Shown piece by piece: positions 7,933 through 16,505 of a DNA stretch of 64,000 nucleotides. The notes under the pieces were generated by a model that was not told the origin of the DNA, did not search any database, and was given only the letters and a program-made list of their open reading frames with translations. Numbering within the stretch: position 1 is the first letter of the stretch; every line of letters starts with the position of its first letter. Source of the stretch: Pseudomonas sp. ATCC PTA-122608 (GTDB taxonomy: Bacteria; Pseudomonadota; Gammaproteobacteria; Pseudomonadales; Pseudomonadaceae); the NCBI RefSeq assembly GCF_001952855.1, contig NZ_LPNO01000020.1, positions 251 to 64,250 on the forward strand, in the 5' to 3' direction. The translations under genes were made by a program, and so were the position numbers.

Positions 7933-9558
7933 ATGGCGACCTGCGGCGAAGTATTGGTCAACCTGCTGGAAGGCTACGGCGTGGACCAGGTGTTCGGCAT
8001 CCCCGGCGTGCACACCGTGGAACTCTACCGGGGCCTGGCGCGCTCAAGCATCCGCCACGTCACCCCGCGCCACGAACAGGGCGCCGGTTTCATGGCCGAC
8101 GGCTACGCGCGCACCAGCGGCAAGCCTGGCGTGTGCTTCATCATCACTGGCCCCGGCATGACCAATATCACCACCGCCATGGGCCAGGCCTACGCCGACT
8201 CGATCCCGATGCTGGTGATTTCCAGCGTGCAGTCCCGCAGTCAGCTGGGCGGCGGGCGCGGCAAGCTGCATGAGCTGCCGAACCAGAGCGCGATGATCGC
8301 GGGCGTGGCGGCGTTTTCCCATACCTTGATGTCGGCGGCCGAATTACCCGGTGTGTTGGCCCGGGCGTTTGCACTGTTCCAGGCCGGGCGACCGCGCCCG
8401 GTGCATATCGAAATCCCGCTGGATGTGCTGGTGGAAAACGCCGACGCATTGCTCGGCAGCGAGCCCATCAGTGTTTCCCGCGCCGGTGCTGCGCCGTCGG
8501 CGGTCAAGCAGATGAGCCAGTTGCTGGCGGCGGCAAAACGTCCGTTGATCCTTGCCGGTGGTGGCGCCATCGACGCAGCAGCCGAGTTGACGCAACTGGC
8601 CGAAGCCCTCGGCGCGCCTGTAGCGCTGACCATCAATGCCAAGGGCATGCTGGCGTCCAACCACCCGCTGCTGATCGGCTCGACCCAAACCCTGGTCGCC
8701 ACCCGCGCCTTGGTCGCCGAGGCAGACGTAGTACTGGCGATCGGCACTGAGCTGGCAGAAACCGACTACGACGTGACCTTCGCCGGCGGCTTCGAAATTC
8801 CCGGTGCCCTGCTGCGTATCGACATTGATTCCGACCAGACCGTACGTAACTACCCACCGCACGTCGCGCTGGTGGCTGACGCGCAAATCGCTGCTCGAGC
8901 CTTGCTTGCCGAACTGGGCAACAAGCCTTTGGCCGCCCGCGACAGCAACTGGGGCGCACATCGCGTCGCCCGCCTGTGGAGCGAACTGGAACCCACCTGG
9001 GACGCCGCCACCCGCGCGCAAACCCTGTTCCTCAACACGGTATTGAATGAGTTGCCCGACGCCGTACTGGTAGGCGACTCCACCCAACCGGTGTACACCG
9101 GCAACCTGACCCTGAACCTCGACCACCCGCGTCGCTGGTTCAACTCCTCCACCGGCTACGGCACCCTCGGCTACGCCTTGCCGGCGGCCATCGGTGCGTG
9201 GCTGGGGCGCGGCAACGGCGCACCGGTGGTGTGCCTGATCGGCGACGGCGGCCTGCAATTCACCCTGCCGGAACTGGCCAGCGCCGTGGAAGCGCGCACG
9301 CCGGTGATCGTGCTGCTGTGGAATAACCAGGGCTATGAGGAGATCAAGAAATACATGGTCAACCGCGCCATCGAGCCGGTGGGCGTGGACATTTACACCC
9401 CGGATTTTATCGGCGTGGCCAAGGCACTGGGCTGCGCTGCCCAGGCCGTGCACGGTGTTGAAGAACTGCGTAGCGCATTGCGCGCCGCCACGGATCGCCA
9501 GGGGCCGACGCTGATTGAAATCGACCAGGGACTTTGGATGAAGGCGGTGGCGGTATGA
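7933..9558 (+). CDS. aruI: ThDP-dependent 5-guanidino-2-oxopentanoate decarboxylase
   Basis: A 541-residue thiamine-diphosphate enzyme of the acetolactate synthase family. The conserved glutamate is in TPRHEQGAGF (Glu48), and the ThDP/Mg motif runs from GDG at 437 to WNNQGY near 466. The N-terminus (GEVLVNLLEGYGVDQVFGIP) closely resembles, from memory, P. aeruginosa AruI, which decarboxylates 2-ketoarginine to 4-guanidinobutyraldehyde in the arginine transaminase pathway. The following aldehyde dehydrogenase overlaps its stop codon, so the pair is translationally coupled. No AruH transaminase lies nearby, so arginine must be transaminated by an enzyme encoded elsewhere if this role holds. Confidence 0.85.
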   Translation: MATCGEVLVNLLEGYGVDQVFGIPGVHTVELYRGLARSSIRHVTPRHEQGAGFMADGYARTSGKPGVCFIITGPGMTNITTAMGQAYADSIPMLVISSVQSRSQLGGGRGKLHELPNQSAMIAGVAAFSHTLMSAAELPGVLARAFALFQAGRPRPVHIEIPLDVLVENADALLGSEPISVSRAGAAPSAVKQMSQLLAAAKRPLILAGGGAIDAAAELTQLAEALGAPVALTINAKGMLASNHPLLIGSTQTLVATRALVAEADVVLAIGTELAETDYDVTFAGGFEIPGALLRIDIDSDQTVRNYPPHVALVADAQIAARALLAELGNKPLAARDSNWGAHRVARLWSELEPTWDAATRAQTLFLNTVLNELPDAVLVGDSTQPVYTGNLTLNLDHPRRWFNSSTGYGTLGYALPAAIGAWLGRGNGAPVVCLIGDGGLQFTLPELASAVEARTPVIVLLWNNQGYEEIKKYMVNRAIEPVGVDIYTPDFIGVAKALGCAAQAVHGVEELRSALRAATDRQGPTLIEIDQGLWMKAVAV

Positions 9559-10997
9559 GCGCGGTCTTGAACGGGCTGTATATCAATGGCGTGTGGCGTG
9601 CGGGCCATGACGTGTTGGACGTGATCAACCCGGCGACCGAGGCCACGTTGGCTCACGTAAACGTGGGTGATGCAGGCGCCGTGAGTGAGGCCGTCAGTGC
9701 CGCCAGCGCCGCATTCCCGAACTGGTCAAAAAGCACCGGCCGCGACCGCGCCGCCCTTTTGCGCAAGATCGCCGAGGGCGTAAGCACCCAGCGTGATCAC
9801 CTGATGCACCTGCAATCGAGCAACAACGGCAAGCCGCTGTTTGAGGCAGGCATTGACGTGGACGACGTGATCGCCACGTTTGAGTATTACGCCGGTGTGG
9901 CGGACGAAATGGACGCCATCCAGGACCGTCCGGTGGCACTGCCCACTGAGGATTTCAGCGCCCGCGTACGCCGTGAACCCTGCGGCGTGGTGGGCCTGAT
10001 CGTGCCGTGGAATTTCCCGATGGTGACCACCGCCTGGAAACTCGCCCCGGCGCTGGCGGCCGGTTGCTGCGTGGTGCTCAAGCCTTCGGAAGTCACACCG
10101 TTGGCGGAGCTGGAACTGGCCAGGATCATCGCCTCGGTAGGGCTGCCTGCCGGTGTGTTCAACCTGGTCTGCGGCACTGGCCTGGCAGTGGGCGCGCCAA
10201 TGGCGGCTGACCCGCGGATCGCGAAAATCTCCTTCACCGGCAGCAATGCCGTGGGCGTGCAGGTAATGCAACGCGCCGCCGAAACGGTCAAGGGCGTGAG
10301 CCTGGAACTGGGTGGAAAATCGTCGTTGCTGGTGCTGGCGGATGCCGACCTCGACCTGGCCGTGGAACTGGCCTGCGGCGGTGGTTTCTTCAACGCCGGG
10401 CAAATGTGCTCCGCCACCAGCCGGGTGTTGGTCGCCGACGAATTGGCGGACGAGTTTCTGACTCGCTTACAGGCCAAGGCCGAGAATATTCGCGTGGCAG
10501 ACCCGTTTGCCGAAGACGTGGAAATGGGTGCGCTGGTCAACCGTGCGCAGTACGAGCGGGTGCTGGGGCATATCGAGCGTGGCGTGCAAGCCGGCGCGAA
10601 GTTGCTGTGTGGCGGCGGGCGCCCGGCGGATTTGCCTCACGGTTATTTCATTCGCCCGACGCTCTTCACCGAGGTGCCGCTGGACAGCGCGTTGTGGAAC
10701 GAAGAAATCTTCGGCCCGGTGCTATGTGTGCGAAGTTTTGCCAATGAGGCCGAGGCGGTGGCGCTGGCCAATGACAGCGAGTTTGGCCTGGTCGCCAGTG
10801 TGCTGAGCAGCAACCTGGAAGCGGCTGAGCGGGTGGCCAATGCGCTGCAGGTGGGCTTGGTGTGGATCAATGCGCCGCAGGTGATCTTCCCGCAAACGGC
10901 GTGGGGTGGTTACAAGCAGAGCAGTATTGGCCGGGAACTGGGGCCGTGGGGGTTGCAGGCGTTTCAGGAGATCAAGCATGTGATTCGGGCGGTCTGA
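9555..10997 (+). CDS. NAD(P)-dependent aldehyde dehydrogenase
   Basis: A 480-residue aldehyde dehydrogenase. The NAD-binding motif PWNFP contains Asn153, the general base is Glu251 in LELGGKS, and the catalytic thiol is Cys285 in GQMCSATSR. The sequence is of the betaine/aminobutyraldehyde dehydrogenase kind. Its ATG overlaps the aruI stop as ATGA. Given that coupling, it probably oxidises 4-guanidinobutyraldehyde to 4-guanidinobutyrate, the role of KauB in P. aeruginosa; other omega-aminoaldehydes are also possible. Confidence 0.88.
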   Translation: MSAVLNGLYINGVWRAGHDVLDVINPATEATLAHVNVGDAGAVSEAVSAASAAFPNWSKSTGRDRAALLRKIAEGVSTQRDHLMHLQSSNNGKPLFEAGIDVDDVIATFEYYAGVADEMDAIQDRPVALPTEDFSARVRREPCGVVGLIVPWNFPMVTTAWKLAPALAAGCCVVLKPSEVTPLAELELARIIASVGLPAGVFNLVCGTGLAVGAPMAADPRIAKISFTGSNAVGVQVMQRAAETVKGVSLELGGKSSLLVLADADLDLAVELACGGGFFNAGQMCSATSRVLVADELADEFLTRLQAKAENIRVADPFAEDVEMGALVNRAQYERVLGHIERGVQAGAKLLCGGGRPADLPHGYFIRPTLFTEVPLDSALWNEEIFGPVLCVRSFANEAEAVALANDSEFGLVASVLSSNLEAAERVANALQVGLVWINAPQVIFPQTAWGGYKQSSIGRELGPWGLQAFQEIKHVIRAV

Positions 10998-11014
10998 AAA
11001 CCACCAGACAGCAC

Positions 11015-11109
11015 TGTGGCGAGGGAGCTTGCTCCCGCTAGAGTGCGAAGCGCTCTCAAAAATCTTGGGGCCGCTGCGCAGCCCAGCGGGAGCAAGCTCC
11101 CTCGCCACA
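11015..11109. repeat. Paired inverted REP element, GGGAGCTTGCTCCC type
   Basis: Arms of 25 bases at 11015-11039 and 11085-11109 are exact inverted copies (TGTGGCGAGGGAGCTTGCTC...). The core differs from the GCGAGC type seen elsewhere in the window. It lies downstream of the aldehyde dehydrogenase. Confidence 0.9.
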
Positions 11110-11244
11110 AAAGCTCTCCTCACCACAAGAATCCTTGGCACAAAAAGCCCACCCGCATTTTTTCAATAGCCCCAACGACTTTCTCATTTGCCCCCCTCCT
11201 CCACGCCCGGCCTAATACTGCCCTTGTCAGTTCAAGGCCTGCCC

Positions 11245-12432
11245 ATGGAAAACGTCCGCGCAAAACCCGCCACCGCCCTTTGGCTGATGATCAGCGTCGT
11301 GCTGGTCGCTCTCAACCTGCGCCCTTCAATGGCAGCCGTCGGCCCGTTGTTGTCGTCGATCCGCGAAGAGGTGCCCCTGAGTTTCAGCACCGCCTCCCTG
11401 CTGACCATGCTGCCGGTCATGGCCATGGGCCTGGCGATGTTTTTTGGCATGGGCGTGGCCAAACGGTTCGGCGAGCATCGCAGCATTGTGCTGTCGCTGG
11501 TGGTGATCGGCCTGGCCACCGTCTCCCGGTTGTTCCTGGACTCGGCGGTTGAGCTGATCCTCAGCGCCATCGCCGCCGGCGTAGGCATCGCGATGATCCA
11601 GGCGCTGATGCCCGCCTTGATCAAGTCGCGCTTCAGCGACAACGTTTCACTGTTCATGGGCCTGTACGTCACCGCGATCATGGGCGGCGCAGCCCTGGCT
11701 GCTTCGTTCTCACCGTTCATCCAGGTGCAAACCGGCAGCTGGCGCATTGGCCTGGCGATCTGGGCGGCTCTCGCCGTGTTGGCGCTGGTGTTCTGGTACG
11801 CCCAACGCTCAGTGTTGCCGCCACTGCCCCAAGCCGGCGCGGGCCAACAGGAGTCGTTCTTCGGCAATCGCCGGGCCTGGCTGCTGGCGATCTTTTTCGG
11901 CCTCGGCACCGCCGCCTACACCTGCGTGCTGGCCTGGCTGGCGCCGTACTACGTGGAGTTGGGCTGGAGCGAGCAGAATGCCGGCCTGTTGCTGGGCTTT
12001 CTGACGGCCATGGAAGTGGTCTCCGGCCTGGTCACCCCGGCCATCGCCAACCGCCGCCAAGACAAGCGCGGCGTGGTCGCGGTGCTGCTGGTGCTGATCA
12101 TCGCCGGCTTCTGCGGCCTGATCCTCAGCCCGCAACACCTGAGCCTGCTGTGGCCGTGCCTGCTGGGCCTGGGGATTGGCGGGTTGTTTCCGATGAGCCT
12201 GATCCTGTCCCTCGACCACCTCGACAACCCACGCCGCGCCGGCGGCCTGACTGCCTTTGTGCAGGGCATCGGCTACTTGATCGCCGGTCTTTCGCCGCTG
12301 ATTGCCGGGATGATCCGCGACCAACTGGGCAGCTTCGAGTGGGCCTGGTGGTCACTGACGGCCGTCGTCGTGGTGATGTTGCTGATCCTGCTGCGCTTCG
12401 ACCCGCGGTATTACGCGCGGCATATTCGCTGA
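11245..12432 (+). CDS. MFS transporter, CynX/NimT family
   Basis: A 395-residue, 12-TM major facilitator of the CynX/NimT (cyanate/nitroimidazole) family, recognised from the start VLVALNLRPSMAAVGPLLSS, which is typical of this group. The ATG at MENVRAKP was chosen; residues before it do not fit a membrane protein start. The same-strand LysR gene 137 bases downstream could regulate it. The substrate is unknown. Confidence 0.87.
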   Translation: MENVRAKPATALWLMISVVLVALNLRPSMAAVGPLLSSIREEVPLSFSTASLLTMLPVMAMGLAMFFGMGVAKRFGEHRSIVLSLVVIGLATVSRLFLDSAVELILSAIAAGVGIAMIQALMPALIKSRFSDNVSLFMGLYVTAIMGGAALAASFSPFIQVQTGSWRIGLAIWAALAVLALVFWYAQRSVLPPLPQAGAGQQESFFGNRRAWLLAIFFGLGTAAYTCVLAWLAPYYVELGWSEQNAGLLLGFLTAMEVVSGLVTPAIANRRQDKRGVVAVLLVLIIAGFCGLILSPQHLSLLWPCLLGLGIGGLFPMSLILSLDHLDNPRRAGGLTAFVQGIGYLIAGLSPLIAGMIRDQLGSFEWAWWSLTAVVVVMLLILLRFDPRYYARHIR

Positions 12433-12529
12433 CGTCGTGTTGTAAACATTATTTGTCCCACCTTAAACATAGAAAGGTCCGACAGCGCTTTCTATTGGCA
12501 CGAACGTTCCGTTAACATTTTGTATTGTC

Positions 12530-12549
12530 TTGTACCGAGTTCGGTACAA
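12530..12549. promoter_or_regulatory. Palindromic operator upstream of a LysR gene
   Basis: TTGTACCGA and TCGGTACAA are exact inverted 9-base arms around GT, ending 20 bases before the LysR ATG. It also fits the T-N11-A pattern of LysR sites. Autoregulation is the simplest reading. Confidence 0.6.
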
Positions 12550-12569
12550 AGCGCTTGCGGACGGAACGG

Positions 12570-13505
12570 ATGCTAAACAGCAACTTGCTAAGAAAGCTCG
12601 ATATGCAGGACCTGATGGTGTTTGTCGCTGTTTACGATCAAAGCAGCGTCACTGAGGTCTCCGAAACGCTGTTCGTCAGCCAGTCCACCGTGAGCTACAG
12701 CTTGAAGAAGCTGCGCACCAGCTTTGAAGACGAGTTGTTTATCAACACCCGGGCGGGCATGCGTCCTACGTACAAAGCCGCCACCATGTACGGGCATGTG
12801 CAGAAAATCCTCGAAAGCATCAACCTGTGCCATGCCGGCAGCCAAGCTTTCGACCCCACCCAGAAGGCCGTGACCTTCAGCGTCTGCGCCCCCGAATACT
12901 TCGAGCAACTGATCCTGCCGCGCCTGCTGAAAAACTTCGATCACGCCGACCTGCCGGTGATCGTCAATGTGCAGAAGCTCGAAACCGAGATCCCGGCCGA
13001 AGCCTTGCGCGACGGGCGCCTGGACCTGGTGATCTGCTTCGGGCCGCACTTTCATCGCGAGCACAAGGACATCAAGACCCAGATGCTGCTGGAGGACGAC
13101 CTGGTGTGCGTGTTCGACAAGCACTCGGCGCCCCGGGAGCCGGCGTTCAGCCTGCAATCCTTTGTCGCCCGGCGCCATGTGTTCCCGACGCCCTGGAGTT
13201 CCGACACCAACATGATCGATGGCTGGCTCGCGCGCCAGTCCCACAAACGCCAGGTGATCGCCCGGGCCAACAGCTACAGCGCGGCGCTGAAGATGATCAC
13301 CGGCACCGACTTTATCGTCACCCTGCCCCGTCGGGTGCAGAAGCTGCTGGCAGACAAGGCGGTGTTCGGCCATTGCGAAGCGCCGAACGGGTTGCCGGGG
13401 TTTACCCTGGATATGCAGTGGAATGAACACAGCGAGCAGGACAGCGCCAACACGTGGTTCAGGGAGCAGGTGGTGAAGGTGTGCGCGGATCAGGGGTTGC
13501 TATAA
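12570..13505 (+). CDS. LysR-family regulator, NodD/NahR-like branch
   Basis: A 311-residue LysR protein. The helix-turn-helix region VSETLFVSQSTVSYSLKKLR and the following DELFINTRAGMRPT are typical of the NodD/NahR/LeuO-like branch. The ATG lies 20 bases after a palindrome that may be its own operator. Its target may be the CynX-type transporter upstream on the same strand. Confidence 0.9.
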   Translation: MLNSNLLRKLDMQDLMVFVAVYDQSSVTEVSETLFVSQSTVSYSLKKLRTSFEDELFINTRAGMRPTYKAATMYGHVQKILESINLCHAGSQAFDPTQKAVTFSVCAPEYFEQLILPRLLKNFDHADLPVIVNVQKLETEIPAEALRDGRLDLVICFGPHFHREHKDIKTQMLLEDDLVCVFDKHSAPREPAFSLQSFVARRHVFPTPWSSDTNMIDGWLARQSHKRQVIARANSYSAALKMITGTDFIVTLPRRVQKLLADKAVFGHCEAPNGLPGFTLDMQWNEHSEQDSANTWFREQVVKVCADQGLL

Positions 13506-13511
13506 CTTTTT

Positions 13512-13611
13512 TGTAGGAGCGAGCTTGCTCGCGAAGAACGTTAACGATGACACGGGCATTCAGGATTCCCGCGTCGTCTGTTAGTTTTTCGCGAGCAAGC
13601 TCGCTCCTACA
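13512..13611. repeat. Paired inverted REP element (REPIN)
   Basis: Arms TGTAGGAGCGAGCTTGCTCG... at 13512-13535 and its inverse at 13588-13611, 24 bases each and exact, separated by about 52 bases. It lies between convergent genes. Confidence 0.92.
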
Positions 13612-13615
13612 GTAG

Positions 13616-13978
13616 TTAGCCGATGGTGACTTTGCTGTAGGACTCGCGGTCCATGTCTACCAACAGGACGCTTAGCTGAACCTGCAAATCTGCAGGCCAA
13701 TCGCCCAGGTCCTGCAGCGCTGCCAGCAGGCTTTCCGACAACTGTTTCTTGACCTGCGGTGAGCGCCCGCTGAGCAGCGACAGTTTCACCGCGATAAACG
13801 CCCGCGGGCTCAAGGACGTGCCGACCTGGAACGTCTCCACCTTCAGCGCCCGGCTTTTGATATCGAACTCGGAACCGAACTGCCCGGACGCCATCAGCAC
13901 GTTGTTGAGCCGCAACAAGGTTTTCTCAACGGCCAGTTCTGTGAGGTTGGCGGTGTATTCCAGATGCAGATGCGGCAT
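13616..13978 (-). CDS. 5-carboxymethyl-2-hydroxymuconate isomerase family protein
   Basis: A 120-residue protein of the CHMI (HpaF/HpcD) branch of the tautomerase superfamily. After removal of Met the protein begins with Pro, the catalytic base of the family (MPHLHLEYTANL). In homoprotocatechuate degradation the family isomerises 5-carboxymethyl-2-hydroxymuconate. No other hpc/hpa gene is in the window, so the true substrate here is open. Confidence 0.85.
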   Translation of the reverse strand: MPHLHLEYTANLTELAVEKTLLRLNNVLMASGQFGSEFDIKSRALKVETFQVGTSLSPRAFIAVKLSLLSGRSPQVKKQLSESLLAALQDLGDWPADLQVQLSVLLVDMDRESYSKVTIG

Positions 13979-14048
13979 GAAAGGCTCCGAATTGTTGTAG
14001 GAAAAGAGTCATACATATAGCACGCGGCCAAGCTGAACCAGACTGCTT

Positions 14049-15236
14049 TCACTGTGAAACTTCAGTCACGCTGCGCAGCGAACGATTTTCCCAGAACGCC
14101 ACGATCACTAATACTGCCGAAGTCAGCGCGCCCAGCACCAACGCCGAAAACAGCTGCTGCAATCCCAGCGGCAATAACACCAACAACATCAACAGCCCGC
14201 CCAGGTGGGAAAAAGGCGGCAACGGCCGGTCGCTCATCACCCACTTGAACAGCGCGCTGCCCAGCAGAAACAACCACGGGCCGGCGATAATCGCCACCAC
14301 GCCGGCCTGGCTGGCGTGCCCCGGGTGCACCAGCACCAGTTCGTCGGCCACTGCGCTGACGATAATCCCGGCGACGATCAATACATGCAGGTAGGTGTAA
14401 GCAATCCGCGCCTGACGGCCGGGGTCGGCAGAACTGGCGATACGGTGGTGGGCACGCTCGGCGCCGCTGTCGAAATAGATCCACCACAGGGCGATGCTGC
14501 CCACCACCGCCACCAGGAAAGCCGCCAGCCCTTCCACGCTCCAGGGCAATTCAGCGAAGGTCGCGCCGGTCACCAGCAACGACTCACCCAAGGCGATGAT
14601 CACAAACAGGCCGCAGCGTTCGGCCATGTGGTTGCCTTCCACATTCCAGTCCGACAGCGTCGAGGGCCCAAGCCCCGGTACCCAGAAATACACCGACGGG
14701 GAAACCAACTCGATCACCAACGCCAGGGCCCAGAAGCCCAAACGCTGTTCGCCTTCGAGCAGCGCGCCGGTGATCCAGAACACCCCGGAAAGCAGCATCC
14801 ATGCCAGGATCCGCTGGAAGTTGCGAGTCATGTTCAGCGACTCGCCGCGCACCGCCCACAAGGCAAACAGCGTGCGTCCAACCTGCATGAACACATAGGC
14901 GCCGGCGAACAGCAGGCCACGGTCGGTAAACGCCTTGGGAATCGACGAGGACAACAGCAGGCCCGCCACCATCAAGCCGAACAGGCCGATGCGAATCGGG
15001 ATTTTTTCCGGGTCGAGCCAGTTGGTGACCCAGGAGGTGAAGATCCACACCCACCACACCGCGACCATCATCAACGCCACTTGCACCGCGCCGCCGATGG
15101 ACAGGTGCGCGAGCAGCGAATGGGACAACTGGGTCACGGCGAACACGAACACCAGGTCGAAGAACAACTCGACCATACCAACCTTGCCGCTGTCATGACT
15201 GCCGCGCCCACGCAGCAAGGACCGGGATGGGGTCAT
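14049..15236 (-). CDS. Low temperature requirement protein A family membrane protein
   Basis: A 395-residue polytopic membrane protein of the LtrA family, recognised from VGMVELFFDLVFVFAVTQLS near residue 20, the hallmark of the family, and about ten further hydrophobic segments. The biochemical role of LtrA is not established; the name comes from a Listeria cold-growth mutant. It stands 26 bases from the stop of the LysR gene upstream on the same strand, so the two may be cotranscribed. Confidence 0.85.
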   Translation of the reverse strand: MTPSRSLLRGRGSHDSGKVGMVELFFDLVFVFAVTQLSHSLLAHLSIGGAVQVALMMVAVWWVWIFTSWVTNWLDPEKIPIRIGLFGLMVAGLLLSSSIPKAFTDRGLLFAGAYVFMQVGRTLFALWAVRGESLNMTRNFQRILAWMLLSGVFWITGALLEGEQRLGFWALALVIELVSPSVYFWVPGLGPSTLSDWNVEGNHMAERCGLFVIIALGESLLVTGATFAELPWSVEGLAAFLVAVVGSIALWWIYFDSGAERAHHRIASSADPGRQARIAYTYLHVLIVAGIIVSAVADELVLVHPGHASQAGVVAIIAGPWLFLLGSALFKWVMSDRPLPPFSHLGGLLMLLVLLPLGLQQLFSALVLGALTSAVLVIVAFWENRSLRSVTEVSQ

Positions 15237-15262
15237 GGGTGGATCTCCCTGAAAGGTCTATC

Positions 15263-16198
15263 TCAAGATTTGGGTACGACTACCGGCAGCATGTCCCGCT
15301 CGCTCATGAACGCCTCCAGCCGCGAACGCACCCAGCGTTCCGCCGGGTCGGTGTCCACGTGACTGAGCCAGACCATGGACAAGTCCAGGGTCGGGGTTTC
15401 GAACGGGAACGGCTCGCAGAACAGATTCCCCCCGGCAGCCATGGCCTGGGCAGTGTAGTCCGGCAGGCTGGCAATCATGTCGGTGCCGGCGAGCAGCGCC
15501 GGCAGCGCGCTGTATTGCGGCACCGAAAGCACCACGTGGCGTTTGCGACCGATCTCCGCCAGCCATTCATCGGCAAACCCGGACACGTTGGCGGTGTGGG
15601 ACACCAGCACATGGGGCCGTGCGCAGTATTCATCGAGGGTCAGGGGTTTGTCCGAGGCGTCCGCCCGCAGCAGACAAGGCCGGATATGCCGCAACAGCTT
15701 GCGCTTGGCATTCGCCGGCAGGCCGCGGGTCTGGGTGATGCCGACGGTGATATCGCCGGAAGCCAACAGGTCGGGGATGCGCCAGTAGTCCACATGCTGC
15801 ACCACGAACACCACCTGCGGTGCTTCCTGGCGCAACGCCCGTAGCAACGGCGGCAGCAGGCCGAACTCGACGTCATCGGACAGGCCGATGCGAAAGGTCA
15901 TGGTGCTGATGGACGGGTCGAAGTCGTGGGTCAGGCTCAGAGCCGACGACAATGAGTCGAGGGCCGGCGACAGGTGCTTGATGATTTCCTCGGCCCGCGC
16001 GGTGGGCTCCATGCGATGGCCGACGCGAATGAACAGCGGGTCGTTGAACAGCGTGCGCAGGCGATTGAGGGCCGAACTGATGGTGGGTTGGCCGAGAAAC
16101 AGCTTCTCCGCCACCCGGGTCACATTGCGCTCGAGCATCAAGGTTTCAAAGACCACCATCAAGTTGATGTCGGCCTTGCGTAATTCATTGCGATTCAT
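15263..16198 (-). CDS. LysR-family regulator, NodD/NahR-like branch
   Basis: A 311-residue LysR protein beginning MNRNELRKADINLMVVFETL with helix-turn-helix VAEKLFLGQPTISSALNRLR and the FNDPLFIRVGHRMEPT segment. The start was set at this Met because the preceding residues are not LysR-like. It is similar in type to the LysR protein at 12570. Its likely target is the ltrA-family gene that follows it or the small gene on the opposite strand. Confidence 0.9.
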   Translation of the reverse strand: MNRNELRKADINLMVVFETLMLERNVTRVAEKLFLGQPTISSALNRLRTLFNDPLFIRVGHRMEPTARAEEIIKHLSPALDSLSSALSLTHDFDPSISTMTFRIGLSDDVEFGLLPPLLRALRQEAPQVVFVVQHVDYWRIPDLLASGDITVGITQTRGLPANAKRKLLRHIRPCLLRADASDKPLTLDEYCARPHVLVSHTANVSGFADEWLAEIGRKRHVVLSVPQYSALPALLAGTDMIASLPDYTAQAMAAGGNLFCEPFPFETPTLDLSMVWLSHVDTDPAERWVRSRLEAFMSERDMLPVVVPKS

Positions 16199-16259
16199 CG
16201 GCGCTCGCCCCACTGCCCTGGATAAGCCGCAGTTTAGAAACACCCGGGGCCCTGCGTCT

Positions 16260-16505
16260 ATGCGCACACTGTTCAACACGGGCCTTTGGGACTATAAAGC
16301 AGCTTCCAAGGCTTGTGAGAACACCATCGTGCTGGTCATTTCTGCCTTGAGCATCCTGCTCGCCGGGATTTTGCTCTGGGCCATCAAATTCGTCGTTCAC
16401 CCTACCGCCAGGACACTGTTGCGGGTATTTGTCGGTTTATGCCTGGCGGCCGTCGTGGCTTATCTGGTGCTGGCCTCGGGGTTTCCGACCTCATTGCTGG
16501 TGTGA
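16260..16505 (+). CDS. Possible small two-TM membrane protein
   Basis: An 81-residue frame divergent from the LysR gene. Two strong hydrophobic stretches are seen (ENTIVLVISALSILLAGILL and RVFVGLCLAAVVAYLVLASG), with a polar N-terminus, as expected of a short inner-membrane protein. It overlaps the 3' end of the convergent MFS gene by 46 bases, and the ribosome site is weak (CGGGG). No family recognised; it may be spurious. Confidence 0.4.
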   Translation: MRTLFNTGLWDYKAASKACENTIVLVISALSILLAGILLWAIKFVVHPTARTLLRVFVGLCLAAVVAYLVLASGFPTSLLV

